From contig NZ_JAHCMU010000011.1 of assembly GCF_018449435.1 (NCBI RefSeq), positions 96,757 through 160,756 of the forward strand: DNA of 64,000 nucleotides. Reading direction: 5' to 3'. The translations under genes were made by a program, and so were the position numbers. Below the pieces are notes generated by a model. It made no database searches. It saw only the letters and a program-made list of their open reading frames with translations, and was not told the DNA's origin. Below are positions 18,630-28,044 of the stretch, in pieces. Positions within the stretch are counted from its first letter, which is position 1. Each line of letters opens with the position of its first letter. This stretch comes from Flagellimonas sp. 389. Lineage in GTDB: Bacteria > Bacteroidota > Bacteroidia > Flavobacteriales > Flavobacteriaceae.

Positions 18630-20129
18630 TTAGAACTTTAGGGTAAAGCCCAAGGTCACGTTGGTATTCCTTCTATTGATCATGGTCGAACTACTTATTC
18701 CCGAATCAAAAAGTAACGTATTTACATCTTGTTCTGTCCTATTTACGGCTAAATCCAATCTGCTTCCGCCAAAATTATAACCAATACCCCCGGAGTAGCC
18801 AGTTAAATCACCAATGAGATTTCCTTCTTCATATGGGCTCTCTTCATATCGATATCCAGCTCTTAGACTTACATCATCAATCCTGTATTCTCCTCCAAAT
18901 CTGTATGTGTTCACAACACCTAATTGATTTGCGATAAAATCATTTTCCGCTGCAAAATTAGGGTCCGAATTGGGGCGTAGTTCTGCATTGGACATGTCTT
19001 GATAGCTGTAATCAAAGCTTAAAAGTCCGTCTTTTCCAAAGACAACAGCTAAACTACCAGTAAGTTTTTCGGGAGTTCGTATTCTGTATTCTTCAAATAG
19101 ATTTACAATTCTAAAATCGATAAAATCAATATCTGGTTCCGCCAATGTTGAATTGATGCGTTGTGATGTATCGTCCGTTAGTTCGTACCAAGTAGGGGAT
19201 TGGTAACTACCACCAATGCGAATGTTGTCGTTCAATTTAGCAATGGCTCCAACGCTAAATGAAAAACCATATCCTTCGGTTCTCAAAAGATTATCGAACG
19301 TAGTGAACTGTACGGGGGAATCTGTGTCATAACCGCTCTCATCCAATAACGTCAATCTCTCATAAAGTATGGTGTGAAAATTTACCGAGGCCCCTATGTA
19401 AAGATTCTCTTGGTACTGCCCTGCAAAATTCGCAGTTAGCTTGCTGTTGTACCCAGTAGTACTTTGAAGATAGTTTTGGTTTACTCCGTCATAAGTTGCG
19501 TTGGATACGTAAGCAGTGTTCTCGTCATCATCGACCGTTGGCTCTATAATACCGGCTTGAAAGCCCAAAAATGCTTGTTGTGCTCCAAAGCCAATGTTGG
19601 AACCTATATCTAAATAAGCATCTTCTATGAACTCTCCCTCTTGTACTCGTAAAGGTCCTAAAGCTTGGCCTTGTGCAAAGTTCAAGAAATAATTATCGAT
19701 GCCTTGTGTTGTATTTCCCGATACGGAAAATTCATTGTCAAAATTCTGCACCATATCATAGTTGAAAGCAAGTGCCAGTTTTTTCCATGCACTTTCGGTG
19801 GATTTAAAGACAAATACACCCCCCAATTGATTTAATTCCAAGGAATTAATATTGGTTTCCGTTAGGCTATTTCCGAAAGCGGCTTCGTTGTTTCTATTAA
19901 AATTTGTGCCTGTTATGGTAAATTGACTAAAGTTGAAAACAGCTGAACCCGCAGGGTTTACATTTAAAGATGATAAATCACCACCCAAGGCACCAAATGC
20001 ACCGCCCATAGCCTGAAACCTTGCGGTTCCTTGAATATTTTCATTGCTAAAGCGTAAGACGTCGTTAATATTTTGGGCATTAGCAAAAGTGCATGCCAAT
20101 ACCGTTATGAAAGTTAGGATTCTTTTCAT
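18630..20129 (-). CDS. OmpP1/FadL-family outer-membrane protein
   Basis: A 499-residue outer-membrane barrel with a signal peptide (MKRILTFITVLACTFANAQ). The N-terminal part NIQGTARFQAMGGAFGALGGDLSSLNVNPAGSA is the conserved FadL/OmpP1 hatch-like segment of Bacteroidota members. The rest has alternating amphipathic strands and ends in TLGFTLKF with a C-terminal Phe. Such proteins take up hydrophobic compounds in proteobacteria; the substrate here is unknown. Start at 20129 rather than eight codons upstream because it puts MKR directly before the hydrophobic core. 34 bp after the Trp/Gly-rich lipoprotein gene, so probably cotranscribed. Confidence 0.85.
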   Translation of the reverse strand: MKRILTFITVLACTFANAQNINDVLRFSNENIQGTARFQAMGGAFGALGGDLSSLNVNPAGSAVFNFSQFTITGTNFNRNNEAAFGNSLTETNINSLELNQLGGVFVFKSTESAWKKLALAFNYDMVQNFDNEFSVSGNTTQGIDNYFLNFAQGQALGPLRVQEGEFIEDAYLDIGSNIGFGAQQAFLGFQAGIIEPTVDDDENTAYVSNATYDGVNQNYLQSTTGYNSKLTANFAGQYQENLYIGASVNFHTILYERLTLLDESGYDTDSPVQFTTFDNLLRTEGYGFSFSVGAIAKLNDNIRIGGSYQSPTWYELTDDTSQRINSTLAEPDIDFIDFRIVNLFEEYRIRTPEKLTGSLAVVFGKDGLLSFDYSYQDMSNAELRPNSDPNFAAENDFIANQLGVVNTYRFGGEYRIDDVSLRAGYRYEESPYEEGNLIGDLTGYSGGIGYNFGGSRLDLAVNRTEQDVNTLLFDSGISSSTMINRRNTNVTLGFTLKF

Positions 20130-20163
20130 TTGTTTTCTTTTTTTGCCTTGCATTAATTAGGGA

Positions 20164-21483
20164 TTATCTTCTTCTTCCACTACTTCTTCCAGATGATCTA
20201 GATGCTCCAGAAGACCTACTGGAACCACCTGAGCTTCTATAGCTACCAGAAGACCTTGAGCTACTGCCAGAACTACGGTAGCTGCCACTACTTCTAGAGC
20301 TTCTGCTTCCACTGCTTCTGTAGCTGCCAGATGATCTTGAGCTACCAGAAGATCGGCTGTAGTTGCTACTTCTTGGAGCAGTTCTACCAGAAGACTGGTA
20401 GCTTCTTGTACTTCTTCCCGAAGTTCTGTAGCCAGATGAAGAACTCCTGTTTGCACCACTACTTCTATAGGTTCCACTATTTCTTGAAGATGATGGTGAA
20501 GTTCCATAGGAACGACTGGTTCTGCCATTACTTCCATAATTTGCGGCAGACCGTGTACTTCTACTTGATCTATAATTTCTATTTCTTGCTATTGCATCTG
20601 AACTTACTGATCTTCTCGCCGTAGAACCACTACTGTACGACCTTGAGCTCCTTCCAGCTGAAGAACTTCTATTTACGTTGGAACGTCCACTTGCATATCT
20701 TGAGGAATATCCACTTCTTCTAGAAGCTAGATTGGACCTGCTTCTTATTGCAGTACCTGGAATTACACTGTTTGAATAGCCCCTTCTTGATCTATTGTAG
20801 GCATAACCTCTATTAAATCCTCTGTTCCAACCGCGACCATAGTTTCCGTTCCAGCCCCAGGCACCACCCCAGTAAGGGTTGCCCCAGCCACCGCCCCAAC
20901 CGAAGCCACCGCCCCAGCCAAAGCCGCCACCCCAAGCAAGACCACCGCCCCAGCCCCAACGGTTCCATCTCCACGGGTTGTTCCAACCCCAGCCAAAGCC
21001 ACCGCCCCAGCCCCAATTGTTCCAAAGCCATGGATCGTTCCAACCCCAGCCAAAGCCACCGCCCCAGCTATTATCGTAAACGTTTACGGTTAAATTAGTG
21101 GGGTTATCGCCCCAACCTGGATTTCCGTTGTAAGTGTTGTTTGTGGCAAAATAATCTGTTTGTTCACCAATTTGAGTATCATCATTTTCAGTGCCGCTAT
21201 AGTAGCTATCGACATCTGTAAAAATCTCATCATCTAGAATCTCATCAAACTCATTTGCCCTTTCACCAAAATAATCACCATATATATCGCTCTCTCTTTG
21301 TTCATTTCTTACAGCCTCGGCAGATTTCTTTTCTACACGTGCAACACGATTATTGTTGGAATAAATTCCATCATCATCATAGTAAGAAGCTTGTTGATAG
21401 GAACCACAAGAGGTCATTAGAAAAATGACCAGAACAAATATGGCGGGAATTTGAAATCTCGAGAAGCGTATAGACTTTGTCAT
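20164..21483 (-). CDS. Low-complexity lipoprotein: Trp/Gly-rich middle, Ser/Arg-rich tail
   Basis: A 439-residue protein with a lipoprotein signal (lipobox LMTSCG). Residues about 20-115 are acidic with Tyr and Asp. About 120-225 is a Trp/Gly/Asn block of GGGFGWGW-like units. From about 225 to the end it is Ser/Arg/Gly/Tyr-rich (SSGSYRSSG-like units), ending SSGRRR. No enzyme domain is seen. Similar Ser-rich proteins of Flavobacteriia have been mislabelled 'vitellogenin'. An acid front, aromatic middle and basic tail suggest self-association or binding of polyanions at the cell surface, but this is inference. Start chosen at MTKSIRF (21483). Confidence 0.75.
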   Translation of the reverse strand: MTKSIRFSRFQIPAIFVLVIFLMTSCGSYQQASYYDDDGIYSNNNRVARVEKKSAEAVRNEQRESDIYGDYFGERANEFDEILDDEIFTDVDSYYSGTENDDTQIGEQTDYFATNNTYNGNPGWGDNPTNLTVNVYDNSWGGGFGWGWNDPWLWNNWGWGGGFGWGWNNPWRWNRWGWGGGLAWGGGFGWGGGFGWGGGWGNPYWGGAWGWNGNYGRGWNRGFNRGYAYNRSRRGYSNSVIPGTAIRSRSNLASRRSGYSSRYASGRSNVNRSSSAGRSSRSYSSGSTARRSVSSDAIARNRNYRSSRSTRSAANYGSNGRTSRSYGTSPSSSRNSGTYRSSGANRSSSSGYRTSGRSTRSYQSSGRTAPRSSNYSRSSGSSRSSGSYRSSGSRSSRSSGSYRSSGSSSRSSGSYRSSGGSSRSSGASRSSGRSSGRRR

Positions 21484-21576
21484 AGTGCAATTTTTATTGT
21501 TGAACATACTAAAAATAGTTAGTTTTACCGAACTATTTTGTTATAAAGTCACAAGTTTTGTGCCAAACTATTGTAG

Positions 21577-23052
21577 ATGGGGAAAAAATTAACGAGTCAG
21601 AGCGAGGATTATTCCAAATGGTATAATGAGCTTGTAGTAAAGGCAGATTTAGCTGAAAACTCAGGGGTTAGAGGGTGTATGGTCATAAAACCTTATGGAT
21701 TTGCCATTTGGGAAAAGATGCAGGCCCAGTTGGATAAGATGTTCAAAGAGACTGGACATGAAAACGCTTATTTTCCTTTATTCATTCCTAAGTCGTATTT
21801 AAGTAAAGAAGCTAGTCATGTTGAGGGTTTTGCAAAGGAATGTGCAGTGGTAACGCATTATCGGTTAAAAAATGCAGAAGATGGAAGCGGAATCGTAGTT
21901 GACGAAAATGCAAAGTTGGAGGAAGAGCTAATTGTTCGGCCTACATCAGAAACTATTATATGGGATACGTATAAAAGATGGGTTCAATCTTACAGGGATT
22001 TACCGTTGTTGATCAATCAGTGGGCCAATGTGGTACGTTGGGAAATGCGTACAAGGTTGTTTTTGCGTACTGCTGAATTTTTATGGCAAGAAGGACACAC
22101 GGCACATGCTACAGAGCAGGAAGCTTTGGAAGAAGCCCAGCAGATGATGCACGTGTATGCAGAATTTGCGGAAAAGTATATGGGTGTTCCGGTAATAAAG
22201 GGTACAAAAACAGAAAGCGAGCGTTTTGCAGGTGCGGAAGAGACGTACTGTATTGAGGCATTAATGCAGGACGGTAAGGCATTGCAAGCAGGTACCTCAC
22301 ATTTTTTAGGACAGAACTTTGCAAAAGCTTTTGATGTGAAATTTGCCAATAAAGAAGGAAAACAGGAATATGTTTGGGCAACCTCTTGGGGTGTTTCAAC
22401 CCGACTGATGGGGGCTTTGGTGATGACACACAGTGATGATAACGGATTGGTACTTCCACCCCAGTTAGCACCTATTCAAGTTGTTATTGTTCCAATCTAT
22501 AAAGGGTTGGAGCAGTTAGATGCTATTTCAGAAAAGGTGAATCCCTTAGTAAAGGAATTACGTAGTAAAGAAATCTCTGTTAAGTTTGATAAAAGGGATA
22601 CCCATAAACCGGGCTTTAAATTCAATGAATACGAATTGAAAGGTGTACCTGTTCGTTTAGCGATTGGACAGCGCGATTTGGAGAATGGAACTTATGAGGT
22701 GGCTAGAAGAGATACGCTTGAAAAGGAATCGGTTAAAGCAGAAGCGGTTGTGGATAAGATAGTTTCTTTGATGGATGAGATTCAGGAAAACATGTTTCAA
22801 AAAGCTTTGAACTTTAGATCGGAACATATTACTGAGGTGGATTCATATGATGAGTTCAAAAAAATTATATCTGAAAAAGGTGGATTTGTTTCTGCACATT
22901 GGGATGGTACCGTTGAGATCGAAGACAAAATAAAAGATGAAACCAAAGCTACAATTCGTTGTATTCCTTTAGATGCAAAAAAAGAGGCGGGGAAATGTAT
23001 GGTTACGGGAAAACCATCTTACCAGCGTGTACTATTTGCTAAGGCATATTAA
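21577..23052 (+). CDS. proS: Prolyl-tRNA synthetase, archaeal/eukaryotic type
   Basis: A 491-residue class II synthetase charging tRNA-Pro. It lacks the editing insertion domain of the bacterial type and starts with [16 protein letters not shown], typical of the archaeal-type enzyme. Visible motifs: motif 2 region [45 protein letters not shown], and the anticodon-binding domain from about residue 300. The C-terminus ends with Cys-containing YKDE-like extension segments (IRCIPLD, GKCMVTG). This type is the norm in Bacteroidota. Confidence 0.95.
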   Translation: MGKKLTSQSEDYSKWYNELVVKADLAENSGVRGCMVIKPYGFAIWEKMQAQLDKMFKETGHENAYFPLFIPKSYLSKEASHVEGFAKECAVVTHYRLKNAEDGSGIVVDENAKLEEELIVRPTSETIIWDTYKRWVQSYRDLPLLINQWANVVRWEMRTRLFLRTAEFLWQEGHTAHATEQEALEEAQQMMHVYAEFAEKYMGVPVIKGTKTESERFAGAEETYCIEALMQDGKALQAGTSHFLGQNFAKAFDVKFANKEGKQEYVWATSWGVSTRLMGALVMTHSDDNGLVLPPQLAPIQVVIVPIYKGLEQLDAISEKVNPLVKELRSKEISVKFDKRDTHKPGFKFNEYELKGVPVRLAIGQRDLENGTYEVARRDTLEKESVKAEAVVDKIVSLMDEIQENMFQKALNFRSEHITEVDSYDEFKKIISEKGGFVSAHWDGTVEIEDKIKDETKATIRCIPLDAKKEAGKCMVTGKPSYQRVLFAKAY

Positions 23053-23078
23053 AAGATAGCAAAAAATAAAACATACTA

Positions 23079-23108
23079 TTGCAGGACTTAAAAATAATTG
23101 TATTTTTG
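23079..23108 (+). promoter_or_regulatory. Promoter of the tRNA-Glu pair
   Basis: TTG at 23079-23081 and TATTTTTG at 23101-23108 are 19 bp apart and match the Bacteroidota -33/-7 elements. The -7 ends 19 bp before the first tRNA-Glu. Confidence 0.75.
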
Positions 23109-23127
23109 CATCCGCAATTATGCACCC

Positions 23128-23199
23128 GGCCCGTTCGTCTAGGGGTTAGGACGCCAGGTTTTCATCCTGGTAACAGGGGTTCGATTCCCCTACGGGCTA
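23128..23199 (+). tRNA. tRNA-Glu (UUC), copy 1
   Basis: 72 nt fold into a cloverleaf: acceptor GGCCCGT with ACGGGCT (first pair G-U), D arm with AGGGGTTAGG, anticodon stem CCAGG/CCTGG with loop TTTTCAT (anticodon TTC), and T arm CAGGGGTTCGATTCCCCT with the TTCGA loop. CCA is not encoded. Identical to the copy 88 bp downstream. Confidence 0.97.
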
Positions 23200-23287
23200 C
23201 GAAGTTCAATGAAATATTGGAATGGATTAATTTTGAGTTCTATAAGAGTGAAGCTTTTTTGAAACCATAATTAGTTATATCCAAAAT

Positions 23288-23359
23288 GGCCCGTTCGTCT
23301 AGGGGTTAGGACGCCAGGTTTTCATCCTGGTAACAGGGGTTCGATTCCCCTACGGGCTA
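23288..23359 (+). tRNA. tRNA-Glu (UUC), copy 2
   Basis: Same 72-nt sequence and fold as copy 1. The flanks differ after one base beyond the 3' end and directly before the 5' end, so identity is limited to the gene itself. Probably read from the same promoter as copy 1. Confidence 0.97.
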
Positions 23360-23435
23360 CTAAAAAGTAATAAATTAAAGGTAAGGAATTAAAAAAAGTA
23401 CTTTTAATTTTTATCATCCATTTTAAATAAAGATA

Positions 23436-23687
23436 ATGGCAAATCATAAGTCAGCATTAAAAAGAATAAGAAGAAACGAAGCAGTTCGTTTACGTAACAG
23501 ATATCAGCATAAAACGGTACGTAATGCTATTAAGAAATTACGTAATGAGGAAGATAAGAAAGCCGCTGAAACTTTGTTGCCAACAGTAGTTGGAATGATA
23601 GACAAGCTTGCTAAGAGAAACATCATCCACAATAACAAAGCTGCTAACTTAAAAAGTAAGTTAATGAGTAAGGTTGCTGCAATGTAG
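23436..23687 (+). CDS. rpsT: 30S ribosomal protein S20
   Basis: An 83-residue, highly basic, helical protein. [22 protein letters not shown] and the later [15 protein letters not shown] are S20 hallmarks, binding 16S rRNA in the small subunit. It lies 76 bp after the second tRNA-Glu and is followed by a strong terminator. Confidence 0.96.
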   Translation: MANHKSALKRIRRNEAVRLRNRYQHKTVRNAIKKLRNEEDKKAAETLLPTVVGMIDKLAKRNIIHNNKAANLKSKLMSKVAAM

Positions 23688-23714
23688 TACCCTTTCATAT
23701 TATTTAGCATAAAT

Positions 23715-23746
23715 AAAAAGCGCCCTAATTTTAGGGCGCTTTTTTG
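23715..23746. terminator. Intrinsic terminator after rpsT
   Basis: AGCGCCCTAA (23719-23728) pairs perfectly with TTAGGGCGCT (23731-23740), with A-runs before and T-runs after. It lies between rpsT and the convergent LruC gene and can act on both strands. Confidence 0.92.
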
Positions 23747-23766
23747 TTGTGTAATAGGTGATAGAA

Positions 23767-25800
23767 CTATTCCTGCAGTTCGGATTCATTTCTATAGCCA
23801 GAAGAATCTTTGTACCAATCCTGGAAGGCGGTTCCTCCTGAAGTAGCCCATTCATTAAAGAAGTTATAGGCTTGGTTCACTGGAACATTTTCCTTTGGGG
23901 GTTTAAAATTGTGAACAATATTGATGGCCCAAGGCAATCCTGATTCAGTTTGATAATTACCATCTTCATCTCGATTAACACCTTCGGCAGAGGGGGTGTT
24001 TGTTCCTAAACTAGTTCTGAACCTATTGGGTAAATGGATTTCGTTTCCTCTGTTTCTGTCCACTATCAAAAAGGGATTGAATGGTGCAATTCCCAATTGA
24101 TTGGTGGTAATGGGCGTTGTGAATTTCACCTCTATTTTTGAAGGTATTCCCAACATGGTCTCATGGTTGTCGAATAGAATTATGACCGCTCTATCCTGAT
24201 TTTGCTCAATACCATTAGAGGCTACGTTGATATAACCTTCCGTTAACACTGTGCCTGTGACAGATTCTATTAAACTTGGGGCTATACTTTCCAGTTCAAT
24301 TCCGAAAGCATTTACAAAACCGGCTCCATCAGAGCTTACCTCAAAATAAATATCTAATTGCACAGCCATGTTGTCCGAGTTAAGGACGGCAACAAACCTA
24401 TAGTTGATTGTCGTATCGTTGAAATCATAGTCTCCCAAGAACGGCCATAAGTCTTCAAAAGCTACGGTTCCCCAACCGTATTTACTTGGTGTGAATTGCT
24501 CAAAGGCTTTGTCGGCATCTTCAGGAAAATCATCATTGCTGTCAGTAATACCATCTCCATCGGTATCAGGGTCCACTGCTTCTTCATCAAAAACACGGAA
24601 AGTGGTTAAATCATTTATAGTTCTGTCAAAAGAGATACCAGAATTTGAATTGGGGCCATATCTGTATTCCCAACCGCCTGTTTGGGTATCCATAACTATC
24701 AAATTGCTGTTACTGCCATTATTGGCCAGCCACAATTCATTATTGGAGTCAAATGTCATAGAGGTTGGATTGAATGGCAAGTCTTCACCACTAATCCTGG
24801 TAGAGTCGTAGTCACCTTCTACATTCAATTCAAGTCGATAAAGCCCAGAAAAAGTACATACGAATAAGGTACCATCTGCTGCGAATGCTAAATCCCCACC
24901 CTGCGTTCGGTCAAGACCGTTGATATCCCATTGAGAAAGAATGGATCCATTGGTTGGGTCAATAGAATACAGCTTTGCCTGTGTTGAGAAATAGAGCAAC
25001 CCGTCTTGAGGGTTAAAATCCAAACGTGGGCCACCTATACCTAAGTTTGCTATTGTGGTCCATGTATCATTGGCGATATCATAGCGCATCAGGGGATTCG
25101 GATTAGATCTGCCTATTGAATATAAAAAGTTATTTTGCTGATCAATGGCAGCAGTAAAGCTGCCCATGGGCATGGTAGAGATAAAAGTGTACGCCCCAGT
25201 AATGGGGTCTACTTGAAACAACTCTGCACTACCATTTACGCAGTATAGAAAGTCCTCAACAATGCCTTTGGAAGAAGAGGCGCTTTTTGCACTTAATGAC
25301 GAGTAATTGTAAATGACCTGCTCTGAAGAGATATTGACTATTTCTGAAGAATAGGCGAAACCCTCTTTTCTTCTTATGTATAGTTGATTATAATAATCTG
25401 GAACCACAAATGTATGCTCAATTTTTCCTCCAGAAGGAGCGCCACTGAAAATTAGATGGTTCAGATTGTCCACAACATAACCCGTACCGGTAACTTCTTC
25501 ATCGTCTTCATTGACATAGGTTATCTGACCATTGGTTGAATTTTCTTGATAGGCGTATACGTCATACTTGACATTGGTAGAATTATCATTGATCGTCAAT
25601 TCCACCGACCTTTCCGTTTTGAATTCAAAGCCAGATGGAATTTGCAGTTCCGTAATTTTCAGCTCATCTACAGGTACTTCAATTTCATCTTCACTTTCCG
25701 TATCAATGGAATCATCAAAATTATCTTTGACACAAGAGGAAAAGGTAAATAGTAGTACCAAATAAATTAGTGAGAAAACGATTTGGGATATTTTCATCAT
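23767..25800 (-). CDS. LruC-domain lipoprotein with beta-propeller-like segment
   Basis: A 677-residue lipoprotein (lipobox FSSCVK) with an acidic linker after the cysteine. Residues about 180-400 have repeated short strands (for example LFQVDPITGAYTFIS, LYSIDPTNGSILSQW, LFVCTFSGLYRLEL) like a beta-propeller. A DTDGDGITDSNDDFPEDAD calcium-type motif follows near residue 415. The C-terminal part starts with GWGTVAFEDLWPFLGDYDFND, the marker of the LruC domain (DUF4842). It is a surface or periplasmic protein; function unknown. Members elsewhere in Bacteroidota are induced during nutrient stress, but nothing here shows regulation. Confidence 0.85.
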   Translation of the reverse strand: MMKISQIVFSLIYLVLLFTFSSCVKDNFDDSIDTESEDEIEVPVDELKITELQIPSGFEFKTERSVELTINDNSTNVKYDVYAYQENSTNGQITYVNEDDEEVTGTGYVVDNLNHLIFSGAPSGGKIEHTFVVPDYYNQLYIRRKEGFAYSSEIVNISSEQVIYNYSSLSAKSASSSKGIVEDFLYCVNGSAELFQVDPITGAYTFISTMPMGSFTAAIDQQNNFLYSIGRSNPNPLMRYDIANDTWTTIANLGIGGPRLDFNPQDGLLYFSTQAKLYSIDPTNGSILSQWDINGLDRTQGGDLAFAADGTLFVCTFSGLYRLELNVEGDYDSTRISGEDLPFNPTSMTFDSNNELWLANNGSNSNLIVMDTQTGGWEYRYGPNSNSGISFDRTINDLTTFRVFDEEAVDPDTDGDGITDSNDDFPEDADKAFEQFTPSKYGWGTVAFEDLWPFLGDYDFNDTTINYRFVAVLNSDNMAVQLDIYFEVSSDGAGFVNAFGIELESIAPSLIESVTGTVLTEGYINVASNGIEQNQDRAVIILFDNHETMLGIPSKIEVKFTTPITTNQLGIAPFNPFLIVDRNRGNEIHLPNRFRTSLGTNTPSAEGVNRDEDGNYQTESGLPWAINIVHNFKPPKENVPVNQAYNFFNEWATSGGTAFQDWYKDSSGYRNESELQE

Positions 25801-26039
25801 TTTTATTTTGCGGATTTACATCCAAATTAATAGTATAAAATTATATTCGTTTATTATATAAATGCTTCTGTTTTAGCTGGGATACCATCAAGTATCGGTT
25901 AATGGCATGCTTTATTCGATAAATAATTAGTAGTTTTTAAACTACATATATGAACGAAAAAGATTACAATATTATATATTCGATTAATAATTCGTACCAC
26001 TAAAGTTGTGAAAGAAGCTAAAGTAGTGGTGTATTGATG
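25801..26039. other. AT-rich gap between LruC gene and frameshifted gene
   Basis: About 240 bp, very AT-rich, upstream of the LruC gene. I see no exact promoter match and no gene. CCAAATTAAT at about 25823 is one base off a minus-strand -7 element. Confidence 0.4.
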
Positions 26040-26433
26040 CTATCCGAAAAATACTTCATGTAAAAACCGGCCTGGAGCCAATGTAAAGCCCCCAGCGATA
26101 ATCAATGCCCCAAAATATAGCAAGACCATTTTGCGCTTATGTGCTTTTACATTTTTCTTCCTTATAGCGGTTATTGCTGTTGGAACGGTATACAAGGTTA
26201 AAAAACTAAAGAAATGTATAAAACCAAAATGATTTAGAAACTGGCTGCCAACCTGTGCAGGTAAAAACAAAGAGACGAGTGCGGTGAAAAACATAAGGCC
26301 CATATAAACCTTTCCAATGTTTTTTTGTTTTTTTGTTCCTTTTTTTACCGATAAAAAGATATGCGCCCAAAAATATGCAGGGAACGACCGTAAAAAGGTG
26401 AATATACATTAAGAACAGATATATAGTTGTCAT
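26040..26433 (-). pseudogene. DUF2306-like membrane protein gene with a frameshift
   Basis: Two frames on the minus strand together give one protein. The first (from 26433) reads MTTIYLFLMYIHLFTVVPC ... YLFIGKKRNKKTKKHWKG. The second continues NIGKVYMGLMFFTALVSLF and ends with a PGRFLHEVFFG tail. Joined, they give about 130 residues with four hydrophobic segments, like DUF2306 proteins, where a conserved K..H...GK.YM link sits exactly at the break. The break falls in three A7 runs on the coding strand (26320-26346); removing one base (or adding two) restores the frame. It could be a pseudogene, a switchable gene or a sequencing error. Confidence 0.7.
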
Positions 26434-26529
26434 GGTTTAGCTTTTTCAAAGGAAGAAAAATCACAGAAGTTCCAGCACAAAAGGTTTCCCAATTGTTGTT
26501 TATAGGCGATAAACTGTGTAAAGAAAAGA

Positions 26530-27219
26530 CTATCTAAATGCCTGTCTTTTCCCTAATAATAAACCGATTATAAAAAATGAATACATTAAAACTATAGCGG
26601 TCAACAGCACTGTTCTAAGATGAAATTGGATGGATACGTCAAACTTTAAATAATCCGAGAGTACAATAAAAGGAAAAAATACATAAAATAGGAACAAGCC
26701 TATACTTATCCAGTAGAGCAAGTTGCTTTTTTTGGAAAAAAGATTTTTCTCAGCACTTTTTTCTTTGAAATAGAAAATCAAACCCATAACTAAAACTACT
26801 GACCCAAATGAGTGCGCAAAGTTTAACGGTTTGAGAAAAGGATTTTGAAAAAAAGCACTTATTATATAAACAACCATGCTTATTAAGGCTCCATATTGGA
26901 TTATTTTTTTTGAGTTTTTGTTAACTAGGGTTTTCCAATAAACCCTATAAAAAAAAAGAAAAAATATTATTTGATAAACAGTATAGATAATTACATTGAA
27001 ATGCGAGTATCGATTATCTGAAAAGAACTGAAAATCGTCATGATATTTTATAAAATAACCCAAAAGTTCTGTAAAAAAAGTATAAATGATAAGGATAGGG
27101 AGATACTTTAATACAGTATCAAAGTACCTCCTATATCTGTATACAGCTACCAACCAAGTGATAAGATATATGATTGTAAAAAACTGATTTTTTATAAAAC
27201 GCAGTAGCTCCTGTGTCAT
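26530..27219 (-). CDS. Unknown seven-helix membrane protein
   Basis: A 229-residue protein with about seven hydrophobic segments and positively charged short loops, no signal peptide and no catalytic motif that I recognise. The arrangement (FFTIIYLITWLVAVYRYRR at the start, YSFFIIGLLLGKRQ at the end) resembles stand-alone 7TM proteins of Bacteroidota of unknown function. The start lies 7 bp after the stop codon of the upstream lipoprotein gene, so the two are surely cotranscribed and may work together. Confidence 0.65.
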   Translation of the reverse strand: MTQELLRFIKNQFFTIIYLITWLVAVYRYRRYFDTVLKYLPILIIYTFFTELLGYFIKYHDDFQFFSDNRYSHFNVIIYTVYQIIFFLFFYRVYWKTLVNKNSKKIIQYGALISMVVYIISAFFQNPFLKPLNFAHSFGSVVLVMGLIFYFKEKSAEKNLFSKKSNLLYWISIGLFLFYVFFPFIVLSDYLKFDVSIQFHLRTVLLTAIVLMYSFFIIGLLLGKRQAFR

Positions 27220-27226
27220 ATTTTAA

Positions 27227-27901
27227 TTAAAAATCACCAGATGGTGGGGGAGAGGAATTTCCATGATTCATGGTCAAGCTCTGCTCTCCTTGCATTAGCG
27301 GAGCTGTAGTCAAAGAAGGCATAAAACTTGCCTGGGCTGTTCCATTGGCTTGTTGTATAGAATCTTGCACTCCATTTATACCTACTGCATCTTTAACAAG
27401 TTTTGCTTTGCCGTCGGCACCAATATAGAATCCATAATCCAAGCCTTTAACCTTCATGGTGGGCAGCATAAAAAGCGAGTTTTGTCTTGGATGGACCACC
27501 CTTTGACCGTCTGGAAATCGTCTTTTATTGGGATAAGTGGCAAAATAGAAACGCAAGGTAGAAATATCCACGTTGGCAGCTTCAGCCTCTTGTTCTATAA
27601 AGGCCATGTACTGTTTCATGGTCTTATAATCAAAAGAAGTAAATCTGGATGGTTTAAAGTTCTCGTCCCTATTTGTGGTCATTTCATATTGTTGTATGGC
27701 TTCCACGCGGTTCGTACCATAATTATCATATAGTGATTTCGATTCCGTTAAGGAGATAATCTGTTTGGGAGGCTCTACATGTTCTTTGGGCTCTTCCTCA
27801 GGTTCTTCTTTTGGATTTTCCTTTTGTTTTGGTTGGCAAGCACCTAGTAACAATAGGATAAAAACTAGGAGGAATGGTGCTGCTTTTTTGGTGTTTTTCA
27901 T
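27227..27901 (-). CDS. Unknown lipoprotein with acidic linker
   Basis: A 224-residue lipoprotein (LLLLGACQ). After the cysteine there is a Lys/Glu/Pro linker (residues 24-46). The folded part contains MKQYMAFIEQEAEAAN, LRFYFATYPNKRRFP and HPRQNSLFMLPTMKV, a pattern I do not recognise as a named family. The tail is Ser/Pro-rich. Paired with the seven-helix protein directly downstream. Confidence 0.65.
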   Translation of the reverse strand: MKNTKKAAPFLLVFILLLLGACQPKQKENPKEEPEEEPKEHVEPPKQIISLTESKSLYDNYGTNRVEAIQQYEMTTNRDENFKPSRFTSFDYKTMKQYMAFIEQEAEAANVDISTLRFYFATYPNKRRFPDGQRVVHPRQNSLFMLPTMKVKGLDYGFYIGADGKAKLVKDAVGINGVQDSIQQANGTAQASFMPSLTTAPLMQGEQSLTMNHGNSSPPPSGDF

Positions 27902-27973
27902 GTTGTAAGTGTTTTTAGTGTTGATAGTATGGGAAACCGTACTAAAGATATGGCATTTCTATAAAATGGAGGT

Positions 27974-28006
27974 ATAAAAAAACCCTTTGAATTTCATCAA
28001 AGGGTC
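27974..28006 (-). terminator. Intrinsic terminator after rho
   Basis: ACCCTTTGA (27982-27990) pairs with TCAAAGGGT (27997-28005); on the minus strand the stem is followed by a T7 run. It lies 39 bp downstream of the rho stop codon. Confidence 0.85.
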
Positions 28007-28044
28007 TTGTAATGGTAATTGATATCATTATTCCAATATGGAAA

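Noticed and set aside
20157..20537. Other-frame proteins over the Ser/Arg-rich and Trp/Gly-rich repeats (also 20763-21059, 20813-21043)
   Set aside because: Repeat-driven shadow frames; only the lipoprotein frame has a signal peptide and a start with context.
23079..23270. Plus-strand open frame across the first tRNA-Glu
   Set aside because: It reads through the tRNA gene; the tRNA explains the sequence.
26310..26346. Programmed -1 ribosomal frameshift at the A7 runs
   Set aside because: The second half is in the +1 frame relative to the first, so a -1 slip on A AAA AAA would not join them.
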